Made by a program: the position numbers and the translations under genes. Source: Streptomyces echinoruber (GTDB lineage: Bacteria; Actinomycetota; Actinomycetes; Streptomycetales; Streptomycetaceae). From it: a stretch of 64,000 bases of DNA. Below the pieces are notes generated by a model, which was given only the letters and a program-made list of their open reading frames with translations, searched no databases and was not told the DNA's origin. The stretch is taken from NCBI RefSeq assembly GCF_014651135.1, contig NZ_BMWH01000004.1, forward strand, positions 248,001 to 312,000. The letters are read 5' to 3'. This document shows, piece after piece, positions 41,634 through 50,903 of this stretch (position 1 is its first letter; the number at the start of each line of letters is the position of its first letter).

Positions 41634-42410
41634 CCGCACCGCCACCGCCGTCACCAGCCGCCCCGCCGCCAGCAGCACCACCGCCCACGCCCCCTGGAAG
41701 GCGTACGTGGCGAGCGGATCGGCGTGCCCGAGCAGGACGTCGGCGGGCGCCTGCAGCAGCGACGACCAGGGCAGCACCCGCACCACCCGCCCCAGCTCGC
41801 CCGGGAAGACGTTGAGCGGCAGCAGCATTCCGGAACAGAAGAATCCGGCCAGCCAGACGATCTGCGTCACGCCCGTCCCGTCCAGCAGCCAGAAGGCGCT
41901 CAGCGCCAGCAGGAAACGCAGCGCGAAACTCACCAGCATCCCCAGCAGCACCGCCACCAGCCCCGCCGCCCAGGTCAGCGCATCCCCCGGAACGGCGAGC
42001 GGGAAGCACGCCATCCCCACCAGGAACGGCACGACACCGCGCCCCGCCAACTGGAACACCGCCCGCCCCAGGTCGTTCGCCAGCCATCACACCTGCAGGT
42101 CGACGGGCCGGTACAGGTCGATCGCGACATCGCCCGTACGGATGCGCTCCATGAACTCGCCCTCGAAACCGCCGCCGCCGATCGCCAGCGTCGACAGCAG
42201 CGCCTGCCCGAGCCACACGTACGTCAGCGCCTGCCCCTGCCCGTACCCGCCCAGATGCGGCCGCGCCTCCCACAGCGCCCGGTAGGTGCACACGAGGATC
42301 AGGCCGAAAACCGTGTTGGTGAACACCCCGGCGGCAGTGCCCGCCCGGTACGTCGCGTACCGTCTGAAGCTCCCCGCCGCGACGGTCAGGTACAGCCGTC
42401 CCGCACCCAC
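41610..42410 (-). pseudogene. ABC-2 type permease with in-frame internal stop
   Basis: Starts at GTG 42410 (GGGAGG 7 nt upstream). The same frame reads permease text through TYRAGTAAGVFTNTVFGLIL and GDVAIDLYRPVDLQV, then meets TGA at 42087-42089, then continues in frame as WLANDLGRAVFQLAGRG to the natural end at 41610 (266 residues in all). The context GTG-TGA-TGG would be GTG-TGG-TGG (Val-Trp-Trp) with one base changed, so a G-to-A nonsense mutation, a sequencing error or readthrough are the choices. With it, the exporter lacks half of one permease. Six helices are predicted over the full frame. Confidence 0.85.
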
Positions 42411-42609
42411 ACCGACCACCCTCCCGGGGCCGTCCGCCACCGAAGCGCAGGAGCCTAATGCGCGCACGGTGCGGCCGGCCACGCATTTTCCGGGACCGAA
42501 GTGCCCGGTGCGGGAACGGAAGCACCTGGTGCGACAGTCTTGTACGGAGGGGGACGCAGCAGACGTACGAGGGCGTACGGCATGCGAACGTACGACGACA
42601 CAGGAGTCC

Positions 42610-45003
42610 GTGCACGAGATGAGCGACGAGCCGCAGCCGCAGCAGCCGAACGAGGGCTGGGCACCCAGTGAGCAGCCGGCGGCCGACGATCCGCAGGACG
42701 ACAGGCCCACACGCCCCGAACGAACCGGCTGGCGCCGGCTCGTCCCCACCTGGCGGACGCTGCTCGCCGCCGCCGTCGTCGGCGTCGTCCTGCTGATCGG
42801 CGCGTTCTTCCTCGGCTACGCCCTGGTGAAGATCCCGCCCGCCAACGCGCTGGCCACCAAGCAGGCCAACGTCTACCTCTACGCCGACGGCTCGGTCATC
42901 GCCCGCGACGGCGAGATCAACCGGGAGAACGTCACCCTCGCCCAGGTCTCCAAGAACGCCCAGCACGCCGTGCTGGCCGCCGAGGACCGCGACTTCTACA
43001 CCGAGTCCGCCGTCGACCCCAAGGCCATGCTGCGCGCCGCGTGGAACACCGCCACCGGCAAGGGCAAGCAGTCCGGCTCCACCATCACCCAGCAGTACGT
43101 CAAGAACTACTACCTGGCCCAGGAGCAGACCGTCACCCGCAAGGTGAAGGAGTTCTTCATCGCGATCAAGCTGGACCGCGAGGAGAGCAAGGACAAGATC
43201 CTCGAGGGCTACCTCAACACCAGCTTCTTCGGCCGCAACGCCTACGGCATCCAGGCCGCCGCCCAGGCCTACTACGGCGTGGACGCCAAGGACCTCGACC
43301 CGGCCCGCGCCGCCTACCTCGCCGCCCTCGTCAACGCCCCCAGCCAGTACGACGTCATCGCCCACCCCGAGAACAAGGCCGCCGCCGTCGCCCGCTGGAA
43401 CTACGTCCTGGACGGCATGGTCAAAAAGGGCTGGCTCAGCGCCTCGCAGCGCGCCGGGATGAAGTTCCCCGTGCCGAAGGAGTCCACCGTCTCCGCCGGC
43501 CTGTCCGGACAGCGCGGCTACCTCGTCCGCATCGTGCGCGACTACCTCACCCAGAACAAGATCGTCAGCGAGGACCAGCTCGACGCCGGCGGCTACCGCA
43601 TCACCACCACCCTGCAGAAGCGCAAGCAGAACGCCTTCGTCAAGGCCGTCAACGACCAGCTCATGAGCAAGCTGGACAAGAAGCACCGCAAGGTCGACAC
43701 CTACGTCCGCGCCGGCGGCGCCGCCGTCGACCCCAAGACCGGCAAGGTCGTGGCGATGTACAACGGCATCGACTACGTCAAGCAGTACACACCCAACGCC
43801 ACCCGCCGCGACTTCCAGGTCGGCTCCACCTTCAAACCGCTCGTGTTCACCGCCGCCGTCGCACACGGCTCCACCACCCAGGACGGCCGCCCCATCACCC
43901 CCAACACCGTCTACGACGGCACCAACAAACGCCCCGTCCAGGGCTGGAGCGGCGGCGCCTACGCCCCCGAGAACGAGGACGAGGCCTCCTACGGCGACAT
44001 CACCGTCCGCGAGGCCACCGACAAGTCCGTCAACTCCGTCTACGCCCAGATGGCCGTCGACGTCGGCCCCGCCAAGGTCAAGCAGACCGCCATCGACCTC
44101 GGCCTGCCCGCCCACACCCCCGACCTGCAGCCCTACCCGTCCATCGCCCTCGGCACCGCCACCGCCAGCGTCCTCGACATGGCCGAGGCCTACGCCACCC
44201 TCGCCAACCACGGCAAGCACGGCACCTACACCATGATCGAAAAGGTCACCAAGGACGGCACCCAGGAGATCAGGCTGCCCCGCCGGAAGACCCGGCAGGC
44301 CGTCAGCCGCGAGGCCGCCGACACCACCACCTCCGTCCTGCAGAGCGTCGTCCAGAAGGGCACCGCCACCGCCGCCCAGGCCGCCGGCCGCCCCGCCGCC
44401 GGCAAGACCGGCACCGCCGAGGAGGACACCGCCGCCTGGTTCGCCGGCTACACCCCCGACCTGGCCACCGTCGTCTCCGTCATGGGCCAGGACCCCGAAA
44501 CCGCCGCCCACAAGCCCCTCTACGGCGCCATGGGCCTGGAACGCGTCAACGGCGGCGGCGCACCCACGCAGATCTGGGCGCAGTTCACCCGGGACGCCCT
44601 CAAGGGCACCCCGGTCAGCGACTTCGACCTGGAACTGCAAAGCGGCGCCGCCGAAACCCAGGCACCCAGCACCGAACCCACCCAGCAGCAGCCCTCCACC
44701 CCCAGCGGCGACACCTCCACCCCCGCCACCGGCGGCCCCAGCCAGAGCACCAGCCCCACCCCGAGCGGCCCCCAGGGCCAGAACGGCGGCACCCCCACCA
44801 CGGGCACCGCCACCGGCGGAAACAGCACCGGCACCACCGGCGGCACCACCACCGGGGGCACCACGAGCGGCGACACCGGCGGCACCACCACCGGAGGCAC
44901 CACCGCCGGCGACACCGGCACCGGAGGCACCGGCGGCGACCAGCCGGCCGGCGGCACCACCACCGGCGCCGGCCTGCAGGGCCTCACCACCCGCCGGGAG
45001 TGA
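42610..45003 (+). CDS. class A penicillin-binding protein (bifunctional transglycosylase/transpeptidase)
   Basis: A 797-residue protein from GTG 42610 (ACAGGAG upstream; ATG 42619 possible). A cytosolic Pro/Asp-rich start and one membrane helix (LLAAAVVGVVLLIGAFFLGY, about 48-68) come first. The GT51 domain has AEDRDFYTESAVD near 125, GSTITQQYVKNYY near 158 and GYLNTSFFG. The transpeptidase domain has GSTFKPL (Ser-X-X-Lys) near 415, SVN near 478 and AGKTGTAE (Lys-Thr-Gly) near 600. It makes and crosslinks peptidoglycan. The 110-residue tail is Gly/Thr low complexity (TTGGTTTGG repeats), coded by tandem repeats at 44800-44990. It matches the expected PBP gene in this conserved area. Confidence 0.93.
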   Translation: MHEMSDEPQPQQPNEGWAPSEQPAADDPQDDRPTRPERTGWRRLVPTWRTLLAAAVVGVVLLIGAFFLGYALVKIPPANALATKQANVYLYADGSVIARDGEINRENVTLAQVSKNAQHAVLAAEDRDFYTESAVDPKAMLRAAWNTATGKGKQSGSTITQQYVKNYYLAQEQTVTRKVKEFFIAIKLDREESKDKILEGYLNTSFFGRNAYGIQAAAQAYYGVDAKDLDPARAAYLAALVNAPSQYDVIAHPENKAAAVARWNYVLDGMVKKGWLSASQRAGMKFPVPKESTVSAGLSGQRGYLVRIVRDYLTQNKIVSEDQLDAGGYRITTTLQKRKQNAFVKAVNDQLMSKLDKKHRKVDTYVRAGGAAVDPKTGKVVAMYNGIDYVKQYTPNATRRDFQVGSTFKPLVFTAAVAHGSTTQDGRPITPNTVYDGTNKRPVQGWSGGAYAPENEDEASYGDITVREATDKSVNSVYAQMAVDVGPAKVKQTAIDLGLPAHTPDLQPYPSIALGTATASVLDMAEAYATLANHGKHGTYTMIEKVTKDGTQEIRLPRRKTRQAVSREAADTTTSVLQSVVQKGTATAAQAAGRPAAGKTGTAEEDTAAWFAGYTPDLATVVSVMGQDPETAAHKPLYGAMGLERVNGGGAPTQIWAQFTRDALKGTPVSDFDLELQSGAAETQAPSTEPTQQQPSTPSGDTSTPATGGPSQSTSPTPSGPQGQNGGTPTTGTATGGNSTGTTGGTTTGGTTSGDTGGTTTGGTTAGDTGTGGTGGDQPAGGTTTGAGLQGLTTRRE

Positions 45004-45020
45004 CCCGGCCCGCCGGGAGT

Positions 45021-45050
45021 GGCCCGCCCGGCCCGCGGGCCGGGCGGGCC
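45021..45050. terminator. 30-bp perfect palindrome after the PBP gene
   Basis: GGCCCGCCCGGCCCG followed by its exact complement; no loop. It lies 18 bp after the PBP stop and can fold as a strong hairpin. Confidence 0.75.
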
Positions 45051-45072
45051 GCACGGCCCGTGCCGCGTCCGC

Positions 45073-45120
45073 GGGCACGACAAAGGGCACGACAAAGGGC
45101 ACGGCAAAGGGCACGGCAAA
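45073..45120 (+). repeat. 12-bp tandem repeat GGGCACGACAAA, four copies
   Basis: Copies at 45073, 45085, 45097 and 45109; the first two read ACGACAAA, the last two ACGGCAAA. They lie between two terminator-like hairpins. Confidence 0.88.
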
Positions 45121-45149
45121 GGGGCCGGTGACCACAGGCCACCGGCCCC
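45121..45149. terminator. hairpin, bidirectional terminator
   Basis: GGGGCCGGTG pairs with CACCGGCCCC around a 9-nt loop, between the convergent PBP and GroES-like genes. Confidence 0.7.
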
Positions 45150-45190
45150 GCCGCCCACACCCGACGCTCCGCGGGCCGTTCTGCAGGCGG

Positions 45191-45547
45191 CTACAGATAC
45201 AGGCCGGTCGAGTCCTCCGACCCCTCGAACCGGTCCGCGGCCACGGCGTGCAGGTCACGCTCGCGCATCAGCACGTACGCCACACCCCGCACCTCGACCT
45301 CGGCCCGGTCCTCCGGATCGAACAGCACCCGGTCACCCGGCTCCACCGTCCGGACGTTCTGCCCCACGGCCACGACCTCCGCCCAGGCCAGGCGGCGGCC
45401 CACCGCGGCCGTGGCCGGGATGAGGATGCCGCCACCCGAACGCCGCTCGCCCTTTTCGTTGGTGTCCATCCGCACCAACACCCGGTCGTGCAGCATCCGG
45501 ATGGGCAGCTTGTCGTGCTGGGGGGTCTCGTTTCTGTTGGCGCTCAC
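45191..45547 (-). CDS. GroES/Cpn10-like co-chaperonin family protein
   Basis: A 118-residue protein from GTG 45547 (GAGGGT upstream). The Cpn10 fold is visible in LPIRMLHDRVLVRMD, SGGGILIPATAAVGRRLAWAEVVAVG, TVEPGDRVLFDPEDRAEVEVRG and YVLMRERDLHAV. It differs from housekeeping GroES in the mobile loop and carries an extra C-terminal 20 residues, so it is a divergent paralogue seen in streptomycetes rather than the operon-encoded GroES. No chaperonin partner is nearby. Confidence 0.85.
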   Translation of the reverse strand: MSANRNETPQHDKLPIRMLHDRVLVRMDTNEKGERRSGGGILIPATAAVGRRLAWAEVVAVGQNVRTVEPGDRVLFDPEDRAEVEVRGVAYVLMRERDLHAVAADRFEGSEDSTGLYL

Positions 45548-45730
45548 ACCCTCGAACCTACCTGCCCCACGCACATCCGTGCGCGGCCGGGTCGACGCTC
45601 ACCGAAGTCCGCCGCCGCCCGCGCCGGACCACGCCCGCGCCGCCCGTGCGGACCGCGCCCACCGGCACCCGTGCGGACCGTGCCCGCAGGGGCCGTGCCG
45701 GACATGCCCGCCGACACCCGCCGCAGCCCG

Positions 45731-46060
45731 TCAGTCCCGGCGCCGCCGGGTACCCAGAGCCAGCAGCCCGACCACCCCGACGACCACGAGCGCCACCGGC
45801 ACGATCCGCTCCAGCCGCGGCGCCCCGTCCTCGTCCGTGAACCGCGCCCGCACCTCGCTCACCGCCCGGTTGACCTGGACATAAGCCCGACCGAACGTGT
45901 GATCCACATGAGAGACGACCCTGGCCCTCGCATCCCCCACGATCGTCTTCGGGTGCACCCGCACCCCGATCTCGTCGAGCGTCTCGGCCAGCACCTCGCG
46001 GCGGCGCCTGATGTCCGCCTCGATCTGCGCCGGGGTCCTGGTGTCCGAGGTGTCCGCCAC
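45731..46060 (-). CDS. DUF3618 membrane-anchored protein
   Basis: A 109-residue protein from GTG 46060 (CGGAGGCGGTACG upstream). DUF3618 signature at the N-terminus (TPAQIEADIRRRREVLAETLDEI), a helical middle, then one C-terminal membrane helix (IVPVALVVVGVVGLLALG) and a basic tail. Actinobacterial DUF3618 proteins are of unknown role. Divergent from bcp. Confidence 0.85.
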   Translation of the reverse strand: MADTSDTRTPAQIEADIRRRREVLAETLDEIGVRVHPKTIVGDARARVVSHVDHTFGRAYVQVNRAVSEVRARFTDEDGAPRLERIVPVALVVVGVVGLLALGTRRRRD

Positions 46061-46192
46061 CGTACCGCCTCCGAAGTCCGCTGTTGCCTGTGCTGGACAG
46101 TCTGTCAGCTCTCCGCCGCGCCGCACTGTCGGCACCCCCCGTTAGGCTCGGGACGGCACGCACACGCCCCGCACCCTTGGAGGAGACCTGCG

Positions 46193-46660
46193 ATGACCGA
46201 GCGACTCCAGCCCGGCGACCCGGCCCCCGCCTTCACCCTCCCCGACGCCGACGGCCGCGAGGTCTCCCTCGCCGACCACCGGGGCCGCAAGGTCATCGTC
46301 TACTTCTACCCCGCCGCCCTCACCCCGGGCTGCACCAAGCAGGCCTGCGACTTCACCGACAACCTGGAGCTGCTGACGGGCGCCGGCTACGACGTCATCG
46401 GCATCTCCCCCGACAAGCCCGAGAAGCTCGCCAAGTTCCGCGACAAGGAATCCCTCAAGGTCACCCTCCTCTCCGACCCCGACAAGAAGGTCCTGGAGGC
46501 CTACGGCGCCTACGGCGAGAAGAAGCTCTACGGCAAGACCGTCGTCGGCGTCATCCGCTCCACGGTCGTCGTCGACGAGGAGGGACGCGTCGAGCGGGCG
46601 CTGTACAACGTGAAGGCGACCGGCCACGTGGCCAAGATCATCAAAGACCTGGGGATCTGA
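46193..46660 (+). CDS. bcp: thioredoxin-dependent thiol peroxidase
   Basis: A 155-residue peroxiredoxin. The peroxidatic Cys is in TPGCTKQACDF near residue 45, with the resolving-type Cys five residues later, and GDPAPAFTLPDADG at the N-terminus is a family hallmark. It reduces hydroperoxides with thioredoxin. GGAGACC lies 7 nt before the ATG. It is a single gene with its own promoter in the divergent gap; TAGGCT (46144-46149) is a possible -10. Confidence 0.93.
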   Translation: MTERLQPGDPAPAFTLPDADGREVSLADHRGRKVIVYFYPAALTPGCTKQACDFTDNLELLTGAGYDVIGISPDKPEKLAKFRDKESLKVTLLSDPDKKVLEAYGAYGEKKLYGKTVVGVIRSTVVVDEEGRVERALYNVKATGHVAKIIKDLGI

Positions 46661-46757
46661 CCCGTCCCGCCCCACCGCCCCGCGTGACCACCCGCCCTCC
46701 GGTTCGTTACTCCGTGCGAGGCCATGAACACATGGCCGAACACGGAGGGGGATCCGG

Positions 46758-47411
46758 ATGGGAGCCAGCCCGTACACCAGGGAACGGCTGCAGGAGGCGG
46801 CCCGCGGGGCACGGACGCTGTCGGAGGCACTGGAGCGACTGGGGGTGGATCCGCGCAGTTCCACACGGCGGTACGTGTGGGAGCGGATGAAGAAGCTCGG
46901 CGTCGACGTCACCCACTTCGAGCGGGAGGGGGTGAAGTGGACACGGGAGGTTCTTCAGGAGGCGGTTTCGGCGTCGGCCAACATGTACGAGGTGCTGCGC
47001 CACCTGGGGCTCGACGCTGTCGGCGGCCACCATGCGCACATCAGCCGACGGATCAGGGCGTACGGCATCGACACGTCGCACTTTCGAGTGCCGACCCAGC
47101 GCGGCAGGACCCGGCGACCCCGGAGGCCGGAGGCGTTCCTCGTCGAGCAGCCCGCCGACCGGGCCCGGCGCACACCGAGCGACCGCCTCAAGTGGGCGAT
47201 GACGGCCTCGGGCGTACCGGAGCGATGTGCCCGGTGCGGCACCGGGCCGGTCTGGCGAGGCCATCCACTCCCGCTCGAGGTCGATCACATCGACGGCAAC
47301 TGGCGCGACAACCGGCTGGAGAATCTCCGGTTCCTGTGCCCCAACTGCCACTCGACCACGGACCGTTACCGAGGACGCGGCAAGCGGGGCACGCGGGACG
47401 CAACCGCATGA
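46758..47411 (+). CDS. HNH-motif protein, first of a tandem pair
   Basis: A 217-residue protein from ATG 46758 (ACGGAGGGGGATCC upstream). Residues 1-110 have two helical modules resembling small helix-turn-helix units (YTRERLQEAARGARTLSEALERLG and WTREVLQEAVSASANMYEVLRHLG). The C-terminal HNH core has CARCGTGP near 165, EVDHIDGNWRDNRLENLRF near 185 and CPNCHSTT near 205, which together form a zinc-supported His-Asn-His-type site. Such proteins cut DNA in restriction, homing or phage loci. The next gene starts inside its stop codon and is a paralogue. Some streptomycetes carry these two as stable chromosomal genes beside tRNA-Leu. Confidence 0.82.
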   Translation: MGASPYTRERLQEAARGARTLSEALERLGVDPRSSTRRYVWERMKKLGVDVTHFEREGVKWTREVLQEAVSASANMYEVLRHLGLDAVGGHHAHISRRIRAYGIDTSHFRVPTQRGRTRRPRRPEAFLVEQPADRARRTPSDRLKWAMTASGVPERCARCGTGPVWRGHPLPLEVDHIDGNWRDNRLENLRFLCPNCHSTTDRYRGRGKRGTRDATA

Positions 47412-48067
47412 GCAACGGCATCCGGTACACGCGCGAGCGGCTGACGCACGCGGCCGAGCAGTGCTCGAGCATCGACGAGGTGATCGCCTTCTTCGGCGCA
47501 CGCCCGTACGCCAAGCTCGACCGCTATCTCGCGAGGCGCTTCGCTCATTTCGAGATCGACATCTCCCATTTCAGCCGCCCGGGCCGACCGCCCCGGCCCG
47601 CATCGGAAGACCTGCGCGAGGCGGTCGCGCAGTCGGTGTCCATCGCCGAGGTGCTGCGCCGCCTCGGACGGCCGGACAGCGGGACGCAGCGGGCACTCCT
47701 GCGCCGGTGGATCGCTGACGAAGACATCCCGACCGCGCACTTCCTCGGGCAGGCGCACAGCCGGGGCAGGTCACGCCCTGCCCTGACCAAGTGTCCCGAG
47801 GACATCCTGGTCAAGCACGACGGCGGGCGGCGCACCAGGACCCACCTGCTGCGCCGTGCGCTGCGCGAGGTGGGCGTACCCGAGGAGTGCGCCGAGTGCG
47901 GTACCGGCCCCGAATGGTTCGGCAGACCGATGACGCTGGAGGTCGATCACGTCAACGGGGACCGGAGCGACGACCGGCGCGAGAACCTGCGGTTGCTGTG
48001 CCCCAACTGCCACGCGGTCACGAGCACCTGGTGCAGGGGAGGTCGCCGTAGGCCCGCGCAGATATGA
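47408..48067 (+). CDS. HNH-motif protein, second of a tandem pair
   Basis: A 219-residue paralogue of the upstream gene; ATG overlaps the previous TGA (ATGA). It shares the YTRERLTHAAEQCSSIDEV and LREAVAQSVSIAEVLRRLG modules, CAECGTGP, EVDHVNGDRSDDRRENLRL and CPNCHAVT. The conserved HNH core supports nuclease potential. The pair may act as a heterodimer. It ends 28 bp before tRNA-Leu. Confidence 0.82.
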   Translation: MSNGIRYTRERLTHAAEQCSSIDEVIAFFGARPYAKLDRYLARRFAHFEIDISHFSRPGRPPRPASEDLREAVAQSVSIAEVLRRLGRPDSGTQRALLRRWIADEDIPTAHFLGQAHSRGRSRPALTKCPEDILVKHDGGRRTRTHLLRRALREVGVPEECAECGTGPEWFGRPMTLEVDHVNGDRSDDRRENLRLLCPNCHAVTSTWCRGGRRRPAQI

Positions 48068-48095
48068 GGTGCACCACCGGTAGCATGTCGGCTGC

Positions 48096-48180
48096 GCGGC
48101 CGTGGCGAAATAGGCAGCACGCGAGGGTTTTAGGTGCCCTTGGGCGAAAGCCCGTGTGGGTTCGAGTCCCACCGGCCGCA
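48096..48180 (+). tRNA. tRNA-Leu (anticodon UAG)
   Basis: 85 nt: acceptor GCGGCCG (48096-48102) pairs with CGGCCGC (48173-48179), discriminator A 48180. The anticodon stem AGGGT/GCCCT encloses the loop TTTAGGT with TAG at 48131-48133. The long variable arm (TTGGGCGAAAGCCCG) marks a class II tRNA such as Leu, and the T arm TGGG-TTCGAGT-CCCA is intact. CCA is not encoded. tRNA genes are common phage integration sites; no att repeat was seen here. Confidence 0.93.
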
Positions 48181-48186
48181 CGCGCG

Positions 48187-48210
48187 GGGGCCGTCCGAGA
48201 GGGCGGCCCC
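48187..48210 (+). terminator. hairpin terminator after tRNA-Leu
   Basis: GGGGCCGTCC pairs with GGGCGGCCCC (one G-T) around GAGA, 7 bp after the tRNA. Confidence 0.7.
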
Positions 48211-48221
48211 TTCCGCGTATC

Positions 48222-48824
48222 TCACCCCAGCAACTCCCGCACCACCGGCACCAGGGCCCGGAACGCCTTGCCCCGGTGGCTGATCGCGTTCTTCTCCTCG
48301 GGGGTCAGTTCCGCGCAGGTCCTCGTCTCGCCCTCGGGCTGGAGGATCGGGTCGTAGCCGAAGCCGTTGGTGCCGGCCGGTTCGCGGCGCAGGGTGCCGG
48401 TCAGGCGGCCCTCGACGACCCGTTCCGTGCCGTCCGGCAGGGCGAGGGCCGCGGCGCAGGCGAAGTGGGCGCCGCGGTGTTCGTCGGGGACGTCGGCGAG
48501 CTGGGCGAGGAGCAGGTCGAGGTTGGCTTTGTCGTCGCCGTGGCGGCCGGCCCAGCGGGCGGAGAAGATGCCGGGGGCGCCGCCGAGGACGTCGACGCAG
48601 AGGCCGGAGTCGTCGGCGACGGCGGGCAGGCCGGTGGCGCGGGCGAGGGTGTGGGCCTTGAGGAGGGCGTTTTCGGCGAAGGTGACGCCGGTTTCTCTGA
48701 CGTCGGGTGCGTCGGGGAAGGCGTCGGTGCCGACGAGGTCGTGCGGGAGGCCGGCCTCGGTGAGGATGGCCCTGAGTTCGGTGATCTTTCCGGTGTTGCG
48801 GGTGGCGAGGATCAGGCGGGTCAT
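48222..48824 (-). CDS. rdgB: RdgB/HAM1 family XTP/dITP pyrophosphatase
   Basis: A 200-residue protein with the family landmarks LILATRNTGKITELRAIL at the N-terminus, ADDSGLCVDVLGGAPGIFSARW (catalytic acidic and substrate loop) near 67, NGFGYDPIL near 155 and ISHRGKAFRAL near 180. It hydrolyses dITP, XTP and ITP to keep mutagenic purines out of DNA. It follows the lipoprotein gene and rph on the same strand; in streptomycetes rph and rdgB usually sit close together. Confidence 0.93.
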   Translation of the reverse strand: MTRLILATRNTGKITELRAILTEAGLPHDLVGTDAFPDAPDVRETGVTFAENALLKAHTLARATGLPAVADDSGLCVDVLGGAPGIFSARWAGRHGDDKANLDLLLAQLADVPDEHRGAHFACAAALALPDGTERVVEGRLTGTLRREPAGTNGFGYDPILQPEGETRTCAELTPEEKNAISHRGKAFRALVPVVRELLG

Positions 48825-48867
48825 GCCGTTCAGTATCGCGTCGGTGTTCCGGTGCGCGTGGGTGTGG

Positions 48868-49299
48868 TCATGGGGTGCAGACCTTGGTGAGTTCGCCGGC
48901 GGCGTCGGTGACCGGGCCGAGGTCGGGGGTGTCGTCGCCGTTTTTCACCGCGGTGCGGACGTTGTCGACGGCGTGTCTGAGGTCGTCGACGGCTTTGTTG
49001 ACGTCGGTGTTGTCGGTGTGGTCGCCGATCTTGTTCAGGTTTTTGTCGATGGTGGTGAGGGCGTCGTCGATCTGTGTGGGGTCGTTCGAGGCGTTCTCCA
49101 CTGCCTGCTGGAGGTCGGTGACGCTGTCGGCGATGGTGTCGGCGGTCTGGACGCAGTCGAGGGCTTTGTCGACGGCGCTGCAGCCGGTCGTCAGGGCGGT
49201 GGTCAGGGCGGTGGTCAGGGCGGCGGCCGCGAGGGCTGCGGCGGTGGTGGTGCGGCGGTGTCGGCGGCTGCGGTGGGTGCGGTGGCCGGCTGGTGTCAC
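48868..49299 (-). CDS. small secreted/lipoprotein with helical repeat domain
   Basis: A 143-residue protein from GTG 49299 (GGGGGAGGAAC upstream). N-terminal Arg/His-rich stretch, signal peptide and a lipobox-like Leu-Thr-Thr-Gly-Cys near residue 38 (LTTALTTGCS). The mature domain is a four-helix-like chain (KALDCVQTADTIADSVTDLQQAV, DDALTTIDKNLNKIG, VDDLRHAVDNVRTAVKNG), with two Cys in positions for a disulfide. Family not recognised. The LTTAL repeat before the Cys is coded by a 12-bp repeat. Confidence 0.7.
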   Translation of the reverse strand: MTPAGHRTHRSRRHRRTTTAAALAAAALTTALTTALTTGCSAVDKALDCVQTADTIADSVTDLQQAVENASNDPTQIDDALTTIDKNLNKIGDHTDNTDVNKAVDDLRHAVDNVRTAVKNGDDTPDLGPVTDAAGELTKVCTP

Positions 49300-49436
49300 C
49301 TGTGTTCCTCCCCCTGGAACGGGTCGTCGGCATCCGTAGGGCGTAGGGCGGTAGGGCATCCGTAGGGACGCGGTGGTGGCCGGTGGGGTTGCCCGTGCCC
49401 GGCCGGCCACCTCGGCGTGGTGGGTCCGGGTGTTTG

Positions 49437-50174
<738 letters not shown>

Positions 50175-50318
50175 GCGGCCGAGCCTAGCCGGAGGGGTGC
50201 GGGGGGCTGCTTCCGCGGGTGGAGGGGCTCTTTGTGGGTGAGGGGGCGGGCGGGTGGCCGGGACCCGCCCGTCCTCTCATGTCATGGCGTGCGTGTCGCT
50301 TGTCGCGGAGTATGGGCT

Positions 50319-50352
50319 CTGCTCACATGAGGTCTCTGCTCACATGAGGTCT
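50319..50352 (+). repeat. 17-bp tandem duplication at the nagF 3' end
   Basis: CTGCTCACATGAGGTCT occurs twice head to tail (50319-50335 and 50336-50352). The second copy contains the nagF stop codon and last codons. Confidence 0.88.
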
Positions 50353-50573
50353 TCGATCTCGGCGGCGATCGGGTCGGCGTCGGTGCCGATGACGACCTGG
50401 ACGGCGGTGCCCATCTTGACGACGCCGTGGGCGCCGGCGCTCTTGAGGGCGGCGTCGTCGACCAGGGAGGCGTCGGCGACCTCGACCCGCAGGCGGGTGA
50501 TGCAGCCTTCGATCTCCTCGATGTTGTCGATGCCGCCGAGTCCGGCGACGATCTTCTCAGCCTTGCTGGCCAT
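50340..50573 (-). CDS. nagF: PTS EIIB component for N-acetylglucosamine
   Basis: A 77-residue protein from ATG 50573 (GGGAGAAAC upstream). It is a glucose-superfamily EIIB domain: LGGIDNIEEIEGCITRLRVEV places the phosphorylated Cys near residue 22, and GTAVQVVIGTDADPIAAEIEDLM ends it. It passes phosphate from HPr/EIIA(Crr) to sugar taken up by NagE. It diverges from nagE2 with a DasR-type site upstream, as in S. coelicolor, where nagF/nagE are GlcNAc genes. Confidence 0.92.
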   Translation of the reverse strand: MASKAEKIVAGLGGIDNIEEIEGCITRLRVEVADASLVDDAALKSAGAHGVVKMGTAVQVVIGTDADPIAAEIEDLM

Positions 50574-50690
50574 CTTGTTTCTCCCTGATCCGAACCGCTT
50601 TGTCGCAGTAATCCTCAGTTGGCCCATCTTTCCCGGCGGCCGCGTCGGACGTGCCGGGACGACGGTGTCGCGTCGGCGGAACCGCCCGCG

Positions 50691-50706
50691 ACTGGTCTAC
50701 ACCACC
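50691..50706. promoter_or_regulatory. DasR dre site (nagF side)
   Basis: ACTGGTCTACACCACC is close to the dre consensus ACTGGTCTAGACCACT. DasR represses GlcNAc uptake genes until amino-sugar phosphates accumulate. It is about 118 bp upstream of the nagF start. Confidence 0.85.
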
Positions 50707-50874
50707 TTTCGGGCGGTCGCCAAACCCCGGTTTCCGGTGAGCCCGGCCGACTGCGCGGTGTTCCGGTTCGTGATCGCGGGGGCCGGTCCGGGCGGGCGGA
50801 TCCGGGGCATCCCAAAACGTAACAACGGAGACGGGAACCGCGGGTTCCTTATCCTGCCTTCATCGTGCTACAAA

Positions 50875-50903
50875 CGTGGTCTAAACCAGTGGTGTAGACC
50901 ACC
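50875..50903. promoter_or_regulatory. two overlapping DasR dre sites (nagE2 side)
   Basis: CGTGGTCTAAACCAGT (50875-50890) and AGTGGTGTAGACCACC (50888-50903) share three bases (AGT). They end 16 bp before the nagE2 start, so bound DasR would cover the promoter. Confidence 0.88.

Noticed and set aside
41536..45258. A 1240-codon open frame antisense to the PBP gene
   Set aside because: The plus-strand PBP has full catalytic motifs; the antisense frame is Gly/Ala/Val-only.
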